Of a DNA stretch of 64,000 nt, positions 39,901-54,900 are shown piece after piece. How positions within the stretch are numbered: the first letter of the stretch is position 1; each line of letters starts with the position of its first letter. The stretch comes from Candidula unifasciata (Eukaryota > Mollusca > Gastropoda > Stylommatophora > Geomitridae), in contig CAJHNH020000199.1 of NCBI GenBank assembly GCA_905116865.2, positions 309,529 to 373,528 on the forward strand. The letters are read 5' to 3'. A program made the position numbers and the translations under genes. Under the pieces are notes generated by a model. That model saw only the letters and a list, made by a program, of their open reading frames with translations, was not told the origin of the DNA and did not search any database.

Positions 39901-42900
39901 GTCAAACTGACTGTGCACTCAGTGGTTGCTATGAAAACCAAAATAAACAATGGTTATATTTGATTGCTTGAGATAGGTCTAAAACTAGAGCTGTACCGAA
40001 TATTCGCTTCGGGGCCAAATAGTGGACCTAATAACTATTCGGTATTTGGCCAAATAGCTGCTTACGGGCCGAATACGAATAGTGGTTACCTAACTCCTGT
40101 TTCTGCATACACAGCGATGGACCGAAATAACTATCTCATTAACACAATAGTTGCTGTTGCCTTAGCCTGTCGTAGCGAGGGAAACTGCGACCCGGTTGCA
40201 TGGTACAAACTGCATAAAATGTCAACTGCAGTGTGTGTGTGTGTGGTGTCTGTGTCTGTGTGTGTGAGAGAGAGAGGGAGAAAGAGAGAGATCATGCATT
40301 TTTTGTTTTTTCAGGGTGTCTTCGCCAAAATTAAATCTGAAGATATTGCTAACGAGAATATGAAGGTGCGTTTAAATTACATCAAACGAACAGCCTAGCG
40401 AACGATGGTTTTGAAAGATGCAGACAACTAATCACAGACATCAGAAGGAGACAGTCGTCATTTTTCAGCCATGTTATGAGAAGAGGGAGGTGTGTCAGCA
40501 CATGAACTGATACATGCTGCAAGAGAAAGCAGATTGTGGAGAGGCATGATCGCACACGCCAGTCGGCACGTCACCTGATGATGATGATACACTATTCGTA
40601 TTCGTCAGAATAGTTGGTCCCACTATTCGTATTTGGCCGAATAGTGAAAATCACTATTCGGTACAGCCCTATCTAAAACCATCATTTTTTATGTACTGGC
40701 TCATTTTTTGTGTGTGTGTATATATTTATACATTCACAACCCCTTTACACAAGTACAAACATTTCTGTAAAATCATTTACCATTTCTTTTTTACCTAATT
40801 GTACAAATTTAGCATATATTTTGACACAATTTGTGTGGCTTTTTGACTGCTGCACAAGAACTAAATCTTAGTTTTCCAATCGCTCTGGTGTTTGCGAAAG
40901 TAATACAATGTTAAATAAGTGTACTAAGTTGCGTTATAATCAGACAAGCAGTTTTGGAGGTAAATATATCTCAAGCCGAAAAACTGCCAAAATGAGAAAT
41001 TGGAGGAAAGGGAATTTGGTTCATGTTTATTATACTAACAACAATATTTTAATGCTTTAACATATGTTAAACAGAAAAAAAACTATGTATATAATACATA
41101 CTCACTGTGCAAATGGGGATGCTAAACACGAAAAATCAACCATTTCGTAACAAATGTCTATAAACAAATAATTTCACAGCTAGGGTTAGCTCAGTAAAAT
41201 GTTAATATTGCATTAAAATAACATATTTTAGAAGAAAATAAAACAAATACTGAATCTGATAGAAGACATACTAAGATGTGTAAAAACAAACTTTTTCTGA
41301 AAATTGTTGACCTGACACAAATTCCCTGTTTGAACACCGTCACATGGCCTTAATAGTTTGATTTTGCTTTCTAAACACTCCATTCAATTACTGAAATCAA
41401 TACAAACTGGTCAGTTGCAGCTGCAATCAAACTGGGTATAACAGAACTAAGAAATGAGTTCACAATGCCCAAGCTAGACATAGAATGATTCACAGCATAG
41501 GCTAAGGGTCCCAGTAAGCTGTAAGGAGAATGATGTTCTATACTGAACTGTCTACATAATGATGATGCAGCGAAAAATCCATGCAAGTATTACTGCTTTA
41601 CAACTGTGTTTCTTATCTGGTTGTCCATGGCCAGATTTGCAGGGGAAAGGGAGGGGGGTGGAAACTATTTACCCACCCACACACTTCTTCTTCACGTTCA
41701 CCAGCTGTAGATTCTGGTGGAAAGTTCTGGTTGTCTGTCCACCTCTGGACTTTAGCCTTGCTCGAAAATCTGAGTGTTTCATCCGTTTTACAAACCTAAC
41801 AAATATGTGTGCTCATTGTTGGTTCCTTGCCTCTCAGGCAGATGCGTATACATACTAAACATACTTAACCATAGAATGCAATCATTTCTGAAACTCTACT
41901 GTTTATAAATTATTTTTAAAATTCTTCTGTGTGGCTATTCAAAAGTCTGGGGCCCGCCGCACACTTTCTAAAACAAGCTGGGATCGGCAGATCTGAGCTG
42001 ACAACCACTGCTTTAAAAGAAACAGGCAAGTTTACTTTAGATGACTGCATTATATATCATTTGGAAGCAACTTTAAAGGTCACAATATAATGACAGCATA
42101 TTTACCAATATAAACCACCGTACAGTTCTGGTACAAGTCATCCCTCTTGACCGCACCTGCGTCTGCTCCCAGCAGAAACACGAGTTGAGGTTTGAGTGTC
42201 TTCACTGGATTAATCCCCGCCTGATAGCCCAGGTCAAGGGCGCCCACTTGTGAAGCACTCTAAATAAAGAAAACACAAATGTTTTGACAATTTATTGTCA
42301 CAATTAAAGCTGACATAAGATAAAAACAAATTAAACAATCACAGTTATCACTATCATCATGTGTATGCCAAATGGTGCAGACAATTATGGTCCTCTATAA
42401 TCATCTGTTCACATTTTTCTTGAGTGCAACCATTTATCATCTTTCTCCCTGTCTTCCTTTTCTTAGACTTTATTGGTTAAAACTCTGACAGGAAGTTTTG
42501 GCTGTTAGTCCACTACTGGTTTTTAGTCTTGAAACAAAACGTCTTGAAAGCAAAGTGTGCACATCTGTTTTTACAGATCCGGCTTATCCCCCCCCCCCCC
42601 CCCCCCCCCCCCACAAAATGGGGCCCTAGGACCCACCTAGGTAAGGTCTATTTAAAAAAAATAAAACCTTGGCTCCCACTTTAGACGTACCAGGTAATGT
42701 CCTGGAAAGTAAAGGCAGCCAGATGATGCTGACCACATCACCCACTGAGTGCCAAATGTTCTATAAACATGGGTCTAGCATCATATGCCTGTAAAACGAA
42801 CATGCATCTGTAAAACGAACATGCATGCAAAACAAGTTCTAGAACAAGACTAAAATCTAGAAGCGGGTGAACAACCAGAACTTTCTGCAAGAGTTTACAG

Positions 42901-45900
42901 CTGGTGAACACTGTGCTGAAGAAAACATTCCCAATCAACAGTAAGTTTAGTTCCAGCCAGCACAACTTGAGGGCTGACCCTCATAAAACGAGTTCAGGAT
43001 AAATGTCTGGAAAGAAAGGTGGTCACAATGGGCATTGATCACCCCTAATTCACTTTGCTGCAGCCTAGAATACATTTATAGTCAGCAACATCGATCTGTA
43101 AGCCTACCTGATGCAAAAAATTGAAGACCTGCCAGTTCTCATGCGCGCAGTGACATTCGGCATCTTCGGCAATGTTGCGGACAATGTCATAAATAGGGCC
43201 ACTGTCTAAGCGCTGCATGCCAGCACTGCCCAGGATGATCATCGGCTTGTTTGCCAGCTTCAGCGCCTGTTTGATGGAAACTAAATACATCAATATTTCC
43301 TTCCATTTAATGTTCTCATGTATCAGATTCTTCAGTCAACATTACCTACTGCTTTCTCTACATCTGTGGGCATACTTAAGACTACTACTGTATGGATATG
43401 TATTGCTGCTGCACTCTAGATTTGATCAGCACATGCCTGCTTCAGGCACTCAGTCAAAATCCTGTCTCGTCGCATGTTGTATCATATATAAAATAGGCAG
43501 CTAGCCGTTCTGTGGAGAGCGACTAAGCCATATGGAATAAACCTGGTGCAATAGAGCTGATCCTTTCAATTTTAACTTTAACTTTGTAAGGTAATGTTGC
43601 AATTTATCAAATACATTTACAAAACGGTAAGAAATTTGCAAAATTCTTAAATATCAGCTGACGACTATTGTACAATATTTGCTTATAAAAGCATGACTGG
43701 AAATCTATTCAGTGTGGAGTTCAAGGCCTTGAGTGCTTTTGTAGCTTTACTGTTTGCTTAAATTAATATAAAATTGTTACTGAAATAATGTCACTTCTGA
43801 TAATATTTTGTTTCATGTTCGTAATGCTGTCACTTAATAGGCAGATGTCCTACACATATATAACAGCAGGCCAGTCTGGTAGCCATTCCTATTTTAGCTA
43901 TGATTTAATGCGCATGATACGTTGGTAAACACTTTCTTTTCTGGTCAGTTTTTCCATTGGATCCACTTTTGCAGTTTTGTTGATGGATAAATTTGGAATA
44001 ACAGCGCACAATGAAACATAAGCTCGATGCTGCCTACCAAGCCTTAGAAGAAATCTATTGCAGTGGATTGGTGTCATCTTCCAAGTCATGAAGATAATGG
44101 AGATTCTACACACATACCCAAATTCTGCATGACATTTGTTGACTGAATTGGCTTTCCCAGGTATCAGCCTGTAGCAAGAATGTTGCAGAAAGTCGCTATT
44201 ATCAAAGCTTATCAGAAAGACTCAATCCCGTCCTGCATCATGCATTTTTATGCCGGGGGTATCTAATGTATTGTGTTCACCACCGCAAAAAAGGTCGTCA
44301 GCCTATTTGGGCACACTGGAAAGACTCAATCTTTCACTAACCATGACTTTTATTATAATTCAAATCCATGGTGACGTTCAATATGGCAAAGTATTTCAGT
44401 TTACAAGCTAGACTTGAATAAATTATCTTTCAAATATTTCCATTAAATACACAAATGGTTGATAAATAAAAACTCTCCGATTGTTCTATTTATAGGTAGC
44501 AGGAAATCCGAAAGCATGTGATGCTGTAAAGAGATTTATTTACCTTTTTGCCAAACAAAGACTATTTAATTAAAATGTAAATATATGTTATTTTGTTTCA
44601 AAGTGTACTGAATAAGCCTGCTGTCACAGAACATATAACTAATTTATTTCTAGCAAATGTGAGGAACAAGTTATCAGAAAGAACTTACTTTGGCCATGGG
44701 GTGCACTCCTTTATTGATGTCCTCCAGCACAGCAAAGCTATCACCTAAATACTGACAAATAGAATATCAGTGATGGTTAAGTGTTGACTATCCTACAATA
44801 GTTTAGCTTTCACCTAAATACTGACAAATAGAATATCAGTGTTGGTTAAGTGTTGACCATTCCACAATAGTTTAGCTATCACCTCAATACTGACAATTAA
44901 AATATCAGTGTTGGTTAAGTGTTGACTATCCTACAATAGTTTGGCTTTCACCTAAATACTGACAATATCAGTGTTGGTTAAGTGTTGACTATCCTACAAT
45001 AGTTTGGCTTTCACCTAAATACTGACAATTAAAATACAAGTGTTGACTATCTTACAACTTGCTGCAGCAGTCACCATACAGTGTACAGGCTAAGATTTGT
45101 AAAGTATTTACTGAGATTTTATATCTGATAGACACACATTTCTTAAATCACTGAGATTATTACATTTATTTGCACACGTGTACACACATACATATACATT
45201 CATAAATTTGTTTTATATTTTTACATTTATATTACAATATAATTTAATGAACTAAGAAGCATCTCTGGCAGCCTTTTCTTTAAAATTGTTTAAAAACAAA
45301 ATATTTCCTAACAATTTCAGTTTAGTTTCATAAACATCCATTCTCATGTATGTGAGCTCACACACATATATAAAGTACACACATCTATACATTTATTTTA
45401 CATATATTATAGTTAAGATGGAATCAGTTCTACCATGTCTTTTCAACAAGACAACAAAGGCTTTTCTCTTTAGCTCTAATACAAACACAGACATACAATG
45501 TACAGGGTGGAACGAAGAGGAAGTTATACTTGGTGCCACTTACTCCCAGAATTCCCCAATTAATGTAGGACAATATGATGAATCTGTGACACAGTTAAAA
45601 AAGCACCTGGTCAACAGTTCATTGTCCAATACACAAAAAGCTAACATGAATAAAACAATCAATTTTTGCAGAAGGTGATTTCAAAGGTTATAGCTACCAC
45701 CGTGCAAGACTGGGGTCTGACTGACTGACTGATGACACAATGTGCCCCCATGTGGATGAGGATCACTGTGGAGAGGTCCCAGAAACCTAGTTCAGCCATT
45801 AGGCCATATTTATGGCCTGGCTATATTGCTACCCCCCAGCAACAGCTAGGGTGGAGCTACAAATAACCAAAAATGTCATCCTAAAGAGGGTGACAGATTC

Positions 45901-48900
45901 CAGTGAGACTGGGGTTTGATTTTGTTTGTCTTAGGCAAATGATGAATGTACACATTAGAATGGCATTCTATTTCTTTGTCTGTGTAAGAAGGAACTTTTT
46001 CCAAGCCCAGAAGGGTGTTGGATATATAGTTCTAGACCATATTTTTGTAGATCAGTCAGCAGTTTATAGGTGCTGCTATTAATATCACAGAAGCCATCTT
46101 TTTCTTTCCAAAATATTTCCTGGCACCTTGTTTCGACTGTCCATGCTAAGGTCAATAGGTTTTTTTAAACCACAGCCCTGAAGTCCTGAAGAGTATGTAA
46201 ACACAATATTACCAGGTCAGCTGACAAGTGAGCTAACCACTGCTCTGTTCAGCAACAAGACATTCATTAACTTAAATTAATTACCTGGTAATCGTAGGAT
46301 AAGTCCACTGGTGCACCCACAACAAAGATACACATATCTGTATGTAACCAACTGAACAATAAAAAACAAAAAATAACACAATTCAGATAAGTTTTAGTCA
46401 AATACTGTTGAATAAATTAGTAAAACGTACATTCAGCTTGACTTTAATCTCTTTGAAATCTAGTTAGTTGACAGATTATGCACACTGAACCATTTAGTCC
46501 ACACAAGATCTGATCCCCTCAGTAAATCCCAGAGTGTGTAACAGCTGACATCTCAGTTCTGTGTTGGTTTCTTATTCTTTTTATTCCCCCTTGTTTTTTT
46601 TTTGAATCCTGCATTGAGCTGTTGTCTGGCTGTACCCCTTTTAACACGCGGTTCTTGCAGTCTGGTTATGACTGCAGGTCACCTGGTTCTCACAAACATC
46701 TCACTCTTGGTAATCTGATGGGAAAGAAGTACTTCTGAGTTTGTCCTGAGTACAGCATGTCGATTCTTCTTCATGATCATTCTCAAGGGATGGCAGAAAT
46801 GCTGCTCATAACAAATATTCCAAGGCAGCTGGAAATCCAAAAAAGCAGGTCAAATTGACAGATATTAAGGCAAAACTGCCAATGTATTTATAGCATGTGT
46901 GGTTCTGATACAGAAATATTTGGAACCTCACTAGTCCTACTATGTTGAAAAACAACATCCACATTGATCTAGGGAAGAGACTAGAGAACTTATGGAGATA
47001 TCCATGTGGATCTAGGGAGGTGACTAGAGAACTTATGGAGATATCCATGTGGGATCTAGGTCAGAAACTAGAGAACTTATGGCGATAAGAGACTAGAGAA
47101 ATTATAGAGTCATCCATGTGTGATCTAGGAAACAGACTAGATAATTTATGGGGATATCCATGTATGATCTATAGGGAAGACCAGAGTATGCAGGAAGATT
47201 TTCATATCTGATAGATGAGAGGAGACTGGAGCAGACATGAGGAAAGATATCTATGTGCAATGAATTTGACGTCTGACCAGCTCGAGACCACAGCAAAACT
47301 TTATGAACTCAGGCATTCAGCAGGTTAGTAAGGTATCCAACAAAACCACCTATACCAGTGTGATGTCAGCATCTGTGGCTTAGGCCTTGCAAACACGCAC
47401 TGTAATGCCGGTGTGCCAGGTTCGATCTCTGCTGCAGGCGGTTTTTCACCTTGCATTGGTTTTCAACCCTTCAGAAGGGAATGGCAAACTACTGAACATA
47501 AAATTGGCCTAGAAAAACTACAAGAGGCAAACAATGCTGGGGTTGGATCTGCTACATCCTGTAAAGAACACTATAATCTACCATGCATACAGGGCTATTT
47601 AACTAAGTTTACTCAGGGGCCAACATTTTGAAAATGGGGATCGTCACATGCCAGAATAGTTGTGATGCTACTGCATTTTTAGTGGACACTAAAATATTTG
47701 GTATATGGGAAAGTGCAAGGGTTACAGGGCTTGGTGGTCCGTGGGTTTGCTCATAATCCAACCACTGGAACATCCAACCTGAACTCAACATGCATCAGTT
47801 GACAGCCTGTTGTTTAAGGATGAGGAATGACAGAAAAAGAGTGAGAAAATGGAAAAAATGACTTACGTCTTCCTTATACGTGCATTGACAAGAGGAGCCT
47901 CCAGTCGTGGGTTGGTGGCTATGAGAAGCAAGACGTCGCATTCTTCAATCCCTGGAATGGTGGAATTCAAGATGTAGTTGGATCTGAAGTCAATTCTGTG
48001 GAATATGTTACTCATCATTAATCACAAACAACAACAATCTCACCGCACATATCGCAGTATGAGCATGATATGATAAACATCTGAAATATGCATTTTTATG
48101 AATTTATGAGATAACGCGGCAAAAATAAATTCAAACACTGATAATAAAATACATCAATATAGGTCCAAAAAATAATTATGTTACTATAATGCATACAATT
48201 AAGTAAATGACATCTGAGCTTTTTTCCCTTCTAGAAAACAAAGGTGCCGGTACTGATTAAAAGTGTCTCTTTAAAAAGTACAAGTACTCACTTTAAAGAG
48301 TCTATTAAAGTAATGCTGACAAACATGATGTCTAAAAACAGGAGCCAGTACTGTGTACTGCTAGAAAAAAAGCCCTAAGCATATGGTGCTAAACCCATAT
48401 TTTTATAGATCAATCTGCACACAATAGATCAATATTATGCAGGCTCCCTTTACTTTCCTGGATATTTCCTGATACCCATTTAGGCTGAACTGACTTGGAT
48501 ACCCAGATCAATTATGAAAATTCTCAATGAGGGTTCAAACCCAAAATATGTGGGCTAATAGGCAAGCATCTAGCCATGGAACTACTGAGCTACGTAAGAA
48601 TAATACATCAGTAAATGCCCTTTCATATATTTACACCACATAATATATCAGCAGTCACCCTTTCATATATTTACACCACATAATATATCAGCAGTCACCC
48701 TTTCATATATTTACACCACATAATATATCAGCAGTCACCCTTTCACATATTTAAATTATATATAATAATACATCAGAAAACTTTTCATATATTTACACCA
48801 TACAATACATCAGCAGTCAACTTTTCATATATTTACACCATATAATACATCAGCAGTGAACCTTTCATATATTTACACCATATAATACATCAGCAGTCAA

Positions 48901-51900
48901 CTTTTCATATATTTACACCATACAATACATCAGCAGTCAACTTTTCATATATTTACACCATATAATACATCAGCAGTGAACCTTTCATATATTTACACCA
49001 TACAATACATCAGCAGTCAACTTTTCATATATTTACACCATACAATACATCAGCAGTCAACCTTTCATATATTTACACCGTACAATACATCAGCAGTCAA
49101 CCTTTCATATATTTACACCATACAATACATCAGCAGTCAACCTTTCATATATTTACACCGTACAATACATCAGCAGTCAACCTTTCATATATTTACACCA
49201 TACAATACATCAGCAGTCAACCTTTCATATATTTACACCATATAATACATCAGCAGTCAACTTTTCATATATTTACACCATACAATACATCAGCAGTCAA
49301 CCTTTCATATATTTACACCATATAATACATCAGCAGTCAACTTTTCATATATTTACACCATATAATACATCAGCAGTCAACCTTTCATATATTTACACCA
49401 TACAATACATCAGCAGTCAACTTTTCATATATTTACACCATATAATACATCAGCAGTCAACCTATCATATATTTACACCATATAATACATCAGCAGTCAA
49501 CTTTTCATATATTTACACCATATAATACATCAGCAGTTAACTTTTCATATATTTACACCATATAATACATCAGCAGTCAACTTTTCATATATTTACACCA
49601 TACAATACATCAGCAGTCAACTTTTCATATATTTACACCATACAATACACCAGCAGTCAACTTTTCATATATTTACACCATATAATACATCAGCAGTCAA
49701 CCTTTCATATATTTACACCATACAATACATCAGCAGTCAACCTTTCATATATTTACACCATACAATACATCAGCAGTCAACTTTTCATATATTTACACCA
49801 TATAATACATCAGCAGTCAACCTTTCATATATTTACACCATACAATATATCAGCAGTCAACTTTTCATATATTTACACCATACAATACATCAGCAGTCAA
49901 CCTTTCATATATTTACATCATATAATACATCATCATTTACCCTTTCATGTATTTACACCATATTAGAGAGACAGTGGCTCTATTCCTCCCCCCACTTCTC
50001 ATGAGAGGACCCTAGAACCCACACAGAGAATATACCTCTGACCCAAAAAATACATCAGTATTAATATATTTTTTAATCTATATCAACTAGAACTTTCCAC
50101 CGGAGTTTACAGCCGGTGAATGTAAAAAGAAAAAAAATTAAAATAAAAACAATGCCCAGTTACTCTGCAGCTGCTCAGCGCAGCACAAGTTACATGCAAG
50201 ATGAACTCACCCAGATTTGGTTGTGGGAAACATCTCCTCGGTGCACAGAGTCTCACAACCCAGACTGTTCAGCAGGTCTTTCAAACACACCATGGCTTCA
50301 GCATCAGCCAGACTCCCAGCAACGCCAGCCATCACTGACCCATCACAGATTTTTACCTGAACATCGTCACCATACCAAGAAAGCCAGATTATAATCTCAT
50401 TATTTTTGAACAATCAAATATCAAAACTAGTCACTTCCGGTTGTCACAGTCCTGTAAATGCTTCTATACTGCCATGTTTGCAGTGATTTGTTCTCAAAAA
50501 GTGTAGTTAAATTCAATTGGCTGTGTGCACGTCTGCGCAATATTTAATAAACCAGGATGCGAATATAGTAATTTAAAATAGCATTTAGGAAGTTTCCTTT
50601 ATGGCTTTTTGAAAGCCAAGCTGATGTCAAATGTTTCCATAAACCTCAGAGATGGAGGTCACGTGGTCACAGCAAAAGTAAACCGCTACATTGAGTATTG
50701 TTTTTTTTTTAAGGCTCTGGGGAATGTAATTCATTAAATGCTTCACTGTGTTTACTGATTACAACTTTATTATAATCTCCGTATATTTTTTTTTTAAAGG
50801 GGGTGGGGGGGGGGGGGGGGGTCGTAAAGCAAATGCAGAAACATTTTTTTTTTCAAATTTTAATTAATTAGTGACCTGTGTTAGATGAATTTTTTGTACA
50901 GGATTTTTTTTGGGAATTCCCACAGATTTGTCAATCATTTTATTTAGCAATGCGGGGTGAAATGACTAAGTTAACTAGTTCTACTTTTCATTTAGGTTAG
51001 CATTTTCAATAATATAATAGGTTTTATAATAATATAAATATCAGTTTTTACATCAATATTATGTACCAAATATTTATCAATGTGATCTGCAAAGATATAA
51101 AATGGTAACCAAAAAAATATCACATTTTATAACTATGTATTTACCCGACAAACTTCAGAGAAATGTCAACAAAGATGGTTACTAGCCATCCTATGATGTC
51201 ACAACCTAGGATATGTGAAGTTGTAGGCTTTTACACCTGAATGGCAGTATCTGCCACAATACCCACAAGTCTACTATAACCGGGCTGAGTGGTCTCAAAG
51301 TATGGCATCGGCCTTGAGTGCTGGTCCTGGATTCAAACCCAGACATGGACTTCTTGTAATTTCCCCTGGTCTCTGGTTAGCAAGATCAGACACCCATGTG
51401 TGTTGTTGCGCACATAAAAAAATCTCTTGGCAGTTGGAAATCCAAAAAAAGTAGCCAAGCGGCACTGCCTGGGCAAAATTTAGAGTTAAAAATCTACCCA
51501 AAATATTTCAGGATCTTTGCCGGTGCAACGGAGTTCATGCACTGCGCTGAGATTCTTAGGTTATGACTTGAGTTAGAAGTAGAACAGAGCGCTTATGGAT
51601 TATACCTGTGTGCCATGATGTTAATCCGTTGGAAAAAAACCATATCATTCTTTTTGTTTCTCTTAGTTGTTGTCAGTTTTATCAGGCAGTAGCCCAGTGT
51701 CAGGAATGAGAACTTCGGCACATTAATTACATCATCTGGAACTGATCAGATGACCTGTTTTTCACTGCTAGGAAGCAGTGGCTTTTACTATTGGACACAA
51801 AGATGTAGTGGCAACTACCAGAAATGAACTGCATTGCCACTTGCCGGCAAAAAACCAGATGTGTTTTAATCCTGACTACTCCTGGACTCTTAGGCATCTG

Positions 51901-54900
51901 TGGCTGAGGTGTTGCGAACACGCTTTGCAATGCCGGATTCAATACCAGCTGTGGGCCTCGTGCTTTGCGTTGGTTTTGTTAGTAGTATTGAGAAGCCGAC
52001 CGTCTTGAAAGCAATGGCAAACTAGTGGACATAAATTTGCCTAGAAAACTACAACAGCCAAAAAATGCTGAAGTTGCCTCTGCAACTTCCTGTTAAGAAT
52101 ACGCAACAAGGTAACTTTTGGACTCATGTTTCAACAGCTAACTTTCTGCAGCTTTTTAATGTTGTTTTGTTAGTGTCTTTTGTCAATTTGAATGTGGAGT
52201 GTTTTATTAAGAATCAACATCACATCACTCGGGACACTCCCATGAGTGCTTCGTCTCCATCTTCGGCAGTCAGCGAAGAGTTGCAATTCCGATGCTACCA
52301 GCAACTGTCTGACTGTACAACAGTCTCACGTTTCCCTTGAGTGCTGAGCGTTGGCCAAATCCCCTGGTAACTCCCTGCAGAGCCATTCTCCTCAGACTGT
52401 AATGATCTATCTGCCCCTTCGCACTATTTAACCGTTCCTAAAGAGACCTCACAATATCAAACTTGTCATACACCAATTCACCACCAAGAGGTGCAGAGCC
52501 AGCCAATCTGTCTGGCTGCTCATTTCCCAACACAGAAACATGACCTGGAGAAAATATCCAAAGGATGCTAACTACCTGGGACCTCTGAACCAGTTGCCAC
52601 TTGAATGCTTGCCACTGCTGTTTGCACCTTTCTCAACATTCTCTGTCAGTCAGTTACAATCACAACATGTGTGTACAGCTGATTTTCAAGCCAGCAGAAG
52701 GCAGCAGAAACTGCCTACACCTCTATTCTCAAACTAGATGTTGTGATATCATATGCCAGGTTTTGCTGCACCAGGTGACGTCCATTCACCTTTGCCATGA
52801 GACCTCATGCACTTCCTCTGCCCCTCAACACAGAGCCATCTGTATAGATAATCCCATCACCTGGGCAGGAGTTTGCATCACTCCTATTTTAGCATTAGTA
52901 TTACATCTATTTTGAGAAACAGAAATATTTCTGCAGTCTCTTCTTACCCTTTCAGCTACCTTAATAAAAGCAGTCTCCCAGTCAACAGGCTCTAACTCAT
53001 CGTCATTATTTTTCACAAATGGTGTCGTCAGTCTTTGCAACAGCAGCCCATCATAAGCAAACCGTGCTTTGTCTGAGATCCATTCTTCATTAACATCCTG
53101 TGGAAACAGTTACACAATGTATGTTTGTAAGTTTCTATTGGTGAACATTTATGCCATTTATTTTTACTATCTGGGTTAAGAGGTCACAGCCAGAGAAAAG
53201 CTGAGAAAAAAGGGTTAGGGGGAGGGGAGACCGAGTACAGACCCATATACCCTTAACAAGCATGTTGTAGAAGGAAACTAACTATCAGGAGCTTGCTGGT
53301 ATTGAATGTGCTGGGATAAAAGGTGCAGATATTGCAGCCTAGCTTGAAAACAACATGCCAACCACCCTTCTAAAGATCACATAAACATGGACAAAAGATA
53401 ATTGATATATGTTCATTTACAACATGAAGATCACATAAACATGGACTAAAGATAATTAATGTATGTCCATTTACAACATGAAGATCACATAAACATGGAC
53501 TAAAGATAATTAATGTATGTTCATTTACAACATGAAGATCACATAAACATGGACTAAAGGTGATTAATGTATGTTCATTTACAACATGAAGATCACATAA
53601 ACATGGACTAAAGGTGATTAATGTATGTTTATTTACAACATGAAGATCACATAAACATGGACTAAAGGTAATTAATGTATGTTCATTTACAACATGAAGA
53701 TCACATAAACATGGACTAAAGATAATTAATGTATGTTCATTTACAACATAAAGATCACATAAACATGGACTAAAGATAATTAATGTATGTTCATTTACAA
53801 CATGAAGATCACATAAACATGGACTAAAGGTGATTAATGTATGTTCATTTACAACATCAAGATCACATAAACATGGACTAAATATAATTAATGTATGTTC
53901 ATTTACAACATGAAACGAAGATACACATAAACAAAGATAACTGATATATGTTCATTTACAACATGAAGATCACATAAACATGGACTAAAGATAATTAATG
54001 TATGTTCATTTACAACATGAAGATCACATAAACATGGACTAAAGATAATTAATGTATGTTCATTTACAACATGAAGATCACATAAACATGGACTAAAGAT
54101 AACTGATATATGTTCATTTACAACATGAAGATCACATAAACATGGACTAAAGATAATTAATGTATGTTCATTTACAACATGAAGATCACATAAACATGGA
54201 CTAAAGATAATTAATGTATGTTCATTTACAACATGAAGATCACATAAACATGGACTAAAGATAATTAATGTATGTTCATTTACAACATGAAGATCACATA
54301 AACATGGACTAAAGATAATTAATGCATGTTCATTTACAACATAAAGGACACACAAATATGGACTAAAGGCTGTTAGTCTTCGCAATGTACAACATGGAGA
54401 CACAAACACTGAGTAAATGTTATGAATTTTCGTCCACGCACAAAATGTGATTAAAAAGATCAGGATTCCGCAACAAGGGAAACAGAGTATGGAGATCCAT
54501 TTTGGTCAGAATGTTTCTTTATAAATGCATTTGTTATCCCATTAATTAGATTTTTAACTGCAGATACACAAACTGGTGACGAAAACCAAAAATTAAAACC
54601 CCAAAAATGTCTTTGATTTTTTTGTTTTATAAATAAATCAAACAAGACAGCAGATTTGGGTGACCTAAAAACACCATTTACAAGGGACACAATATACAAG
54701 TAATGTATGCTCTAAAGCACAGAGCTAGAGTGATGTTTTCTCAAGGAAACAATGTACAGGGTGGAACGAAGAATGAGCCATAACTTGTGTGACCCGCTCC
54801 CAGATTTCCCCACTTAATGTAGGACTTGAGAGAAACTCTGTGACACATTCAGTCAGTGCAAATGTGTCATCAGTCACTGTCCATTTACAGCATGAAGATC

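Noticed and set aside
45346..45678. 110-codon frame ([12 protein letters not shown])
   Set aside because: It overlaps dispersed family G, which recurs inside the 54-bp satellite; no splice sites or family match.
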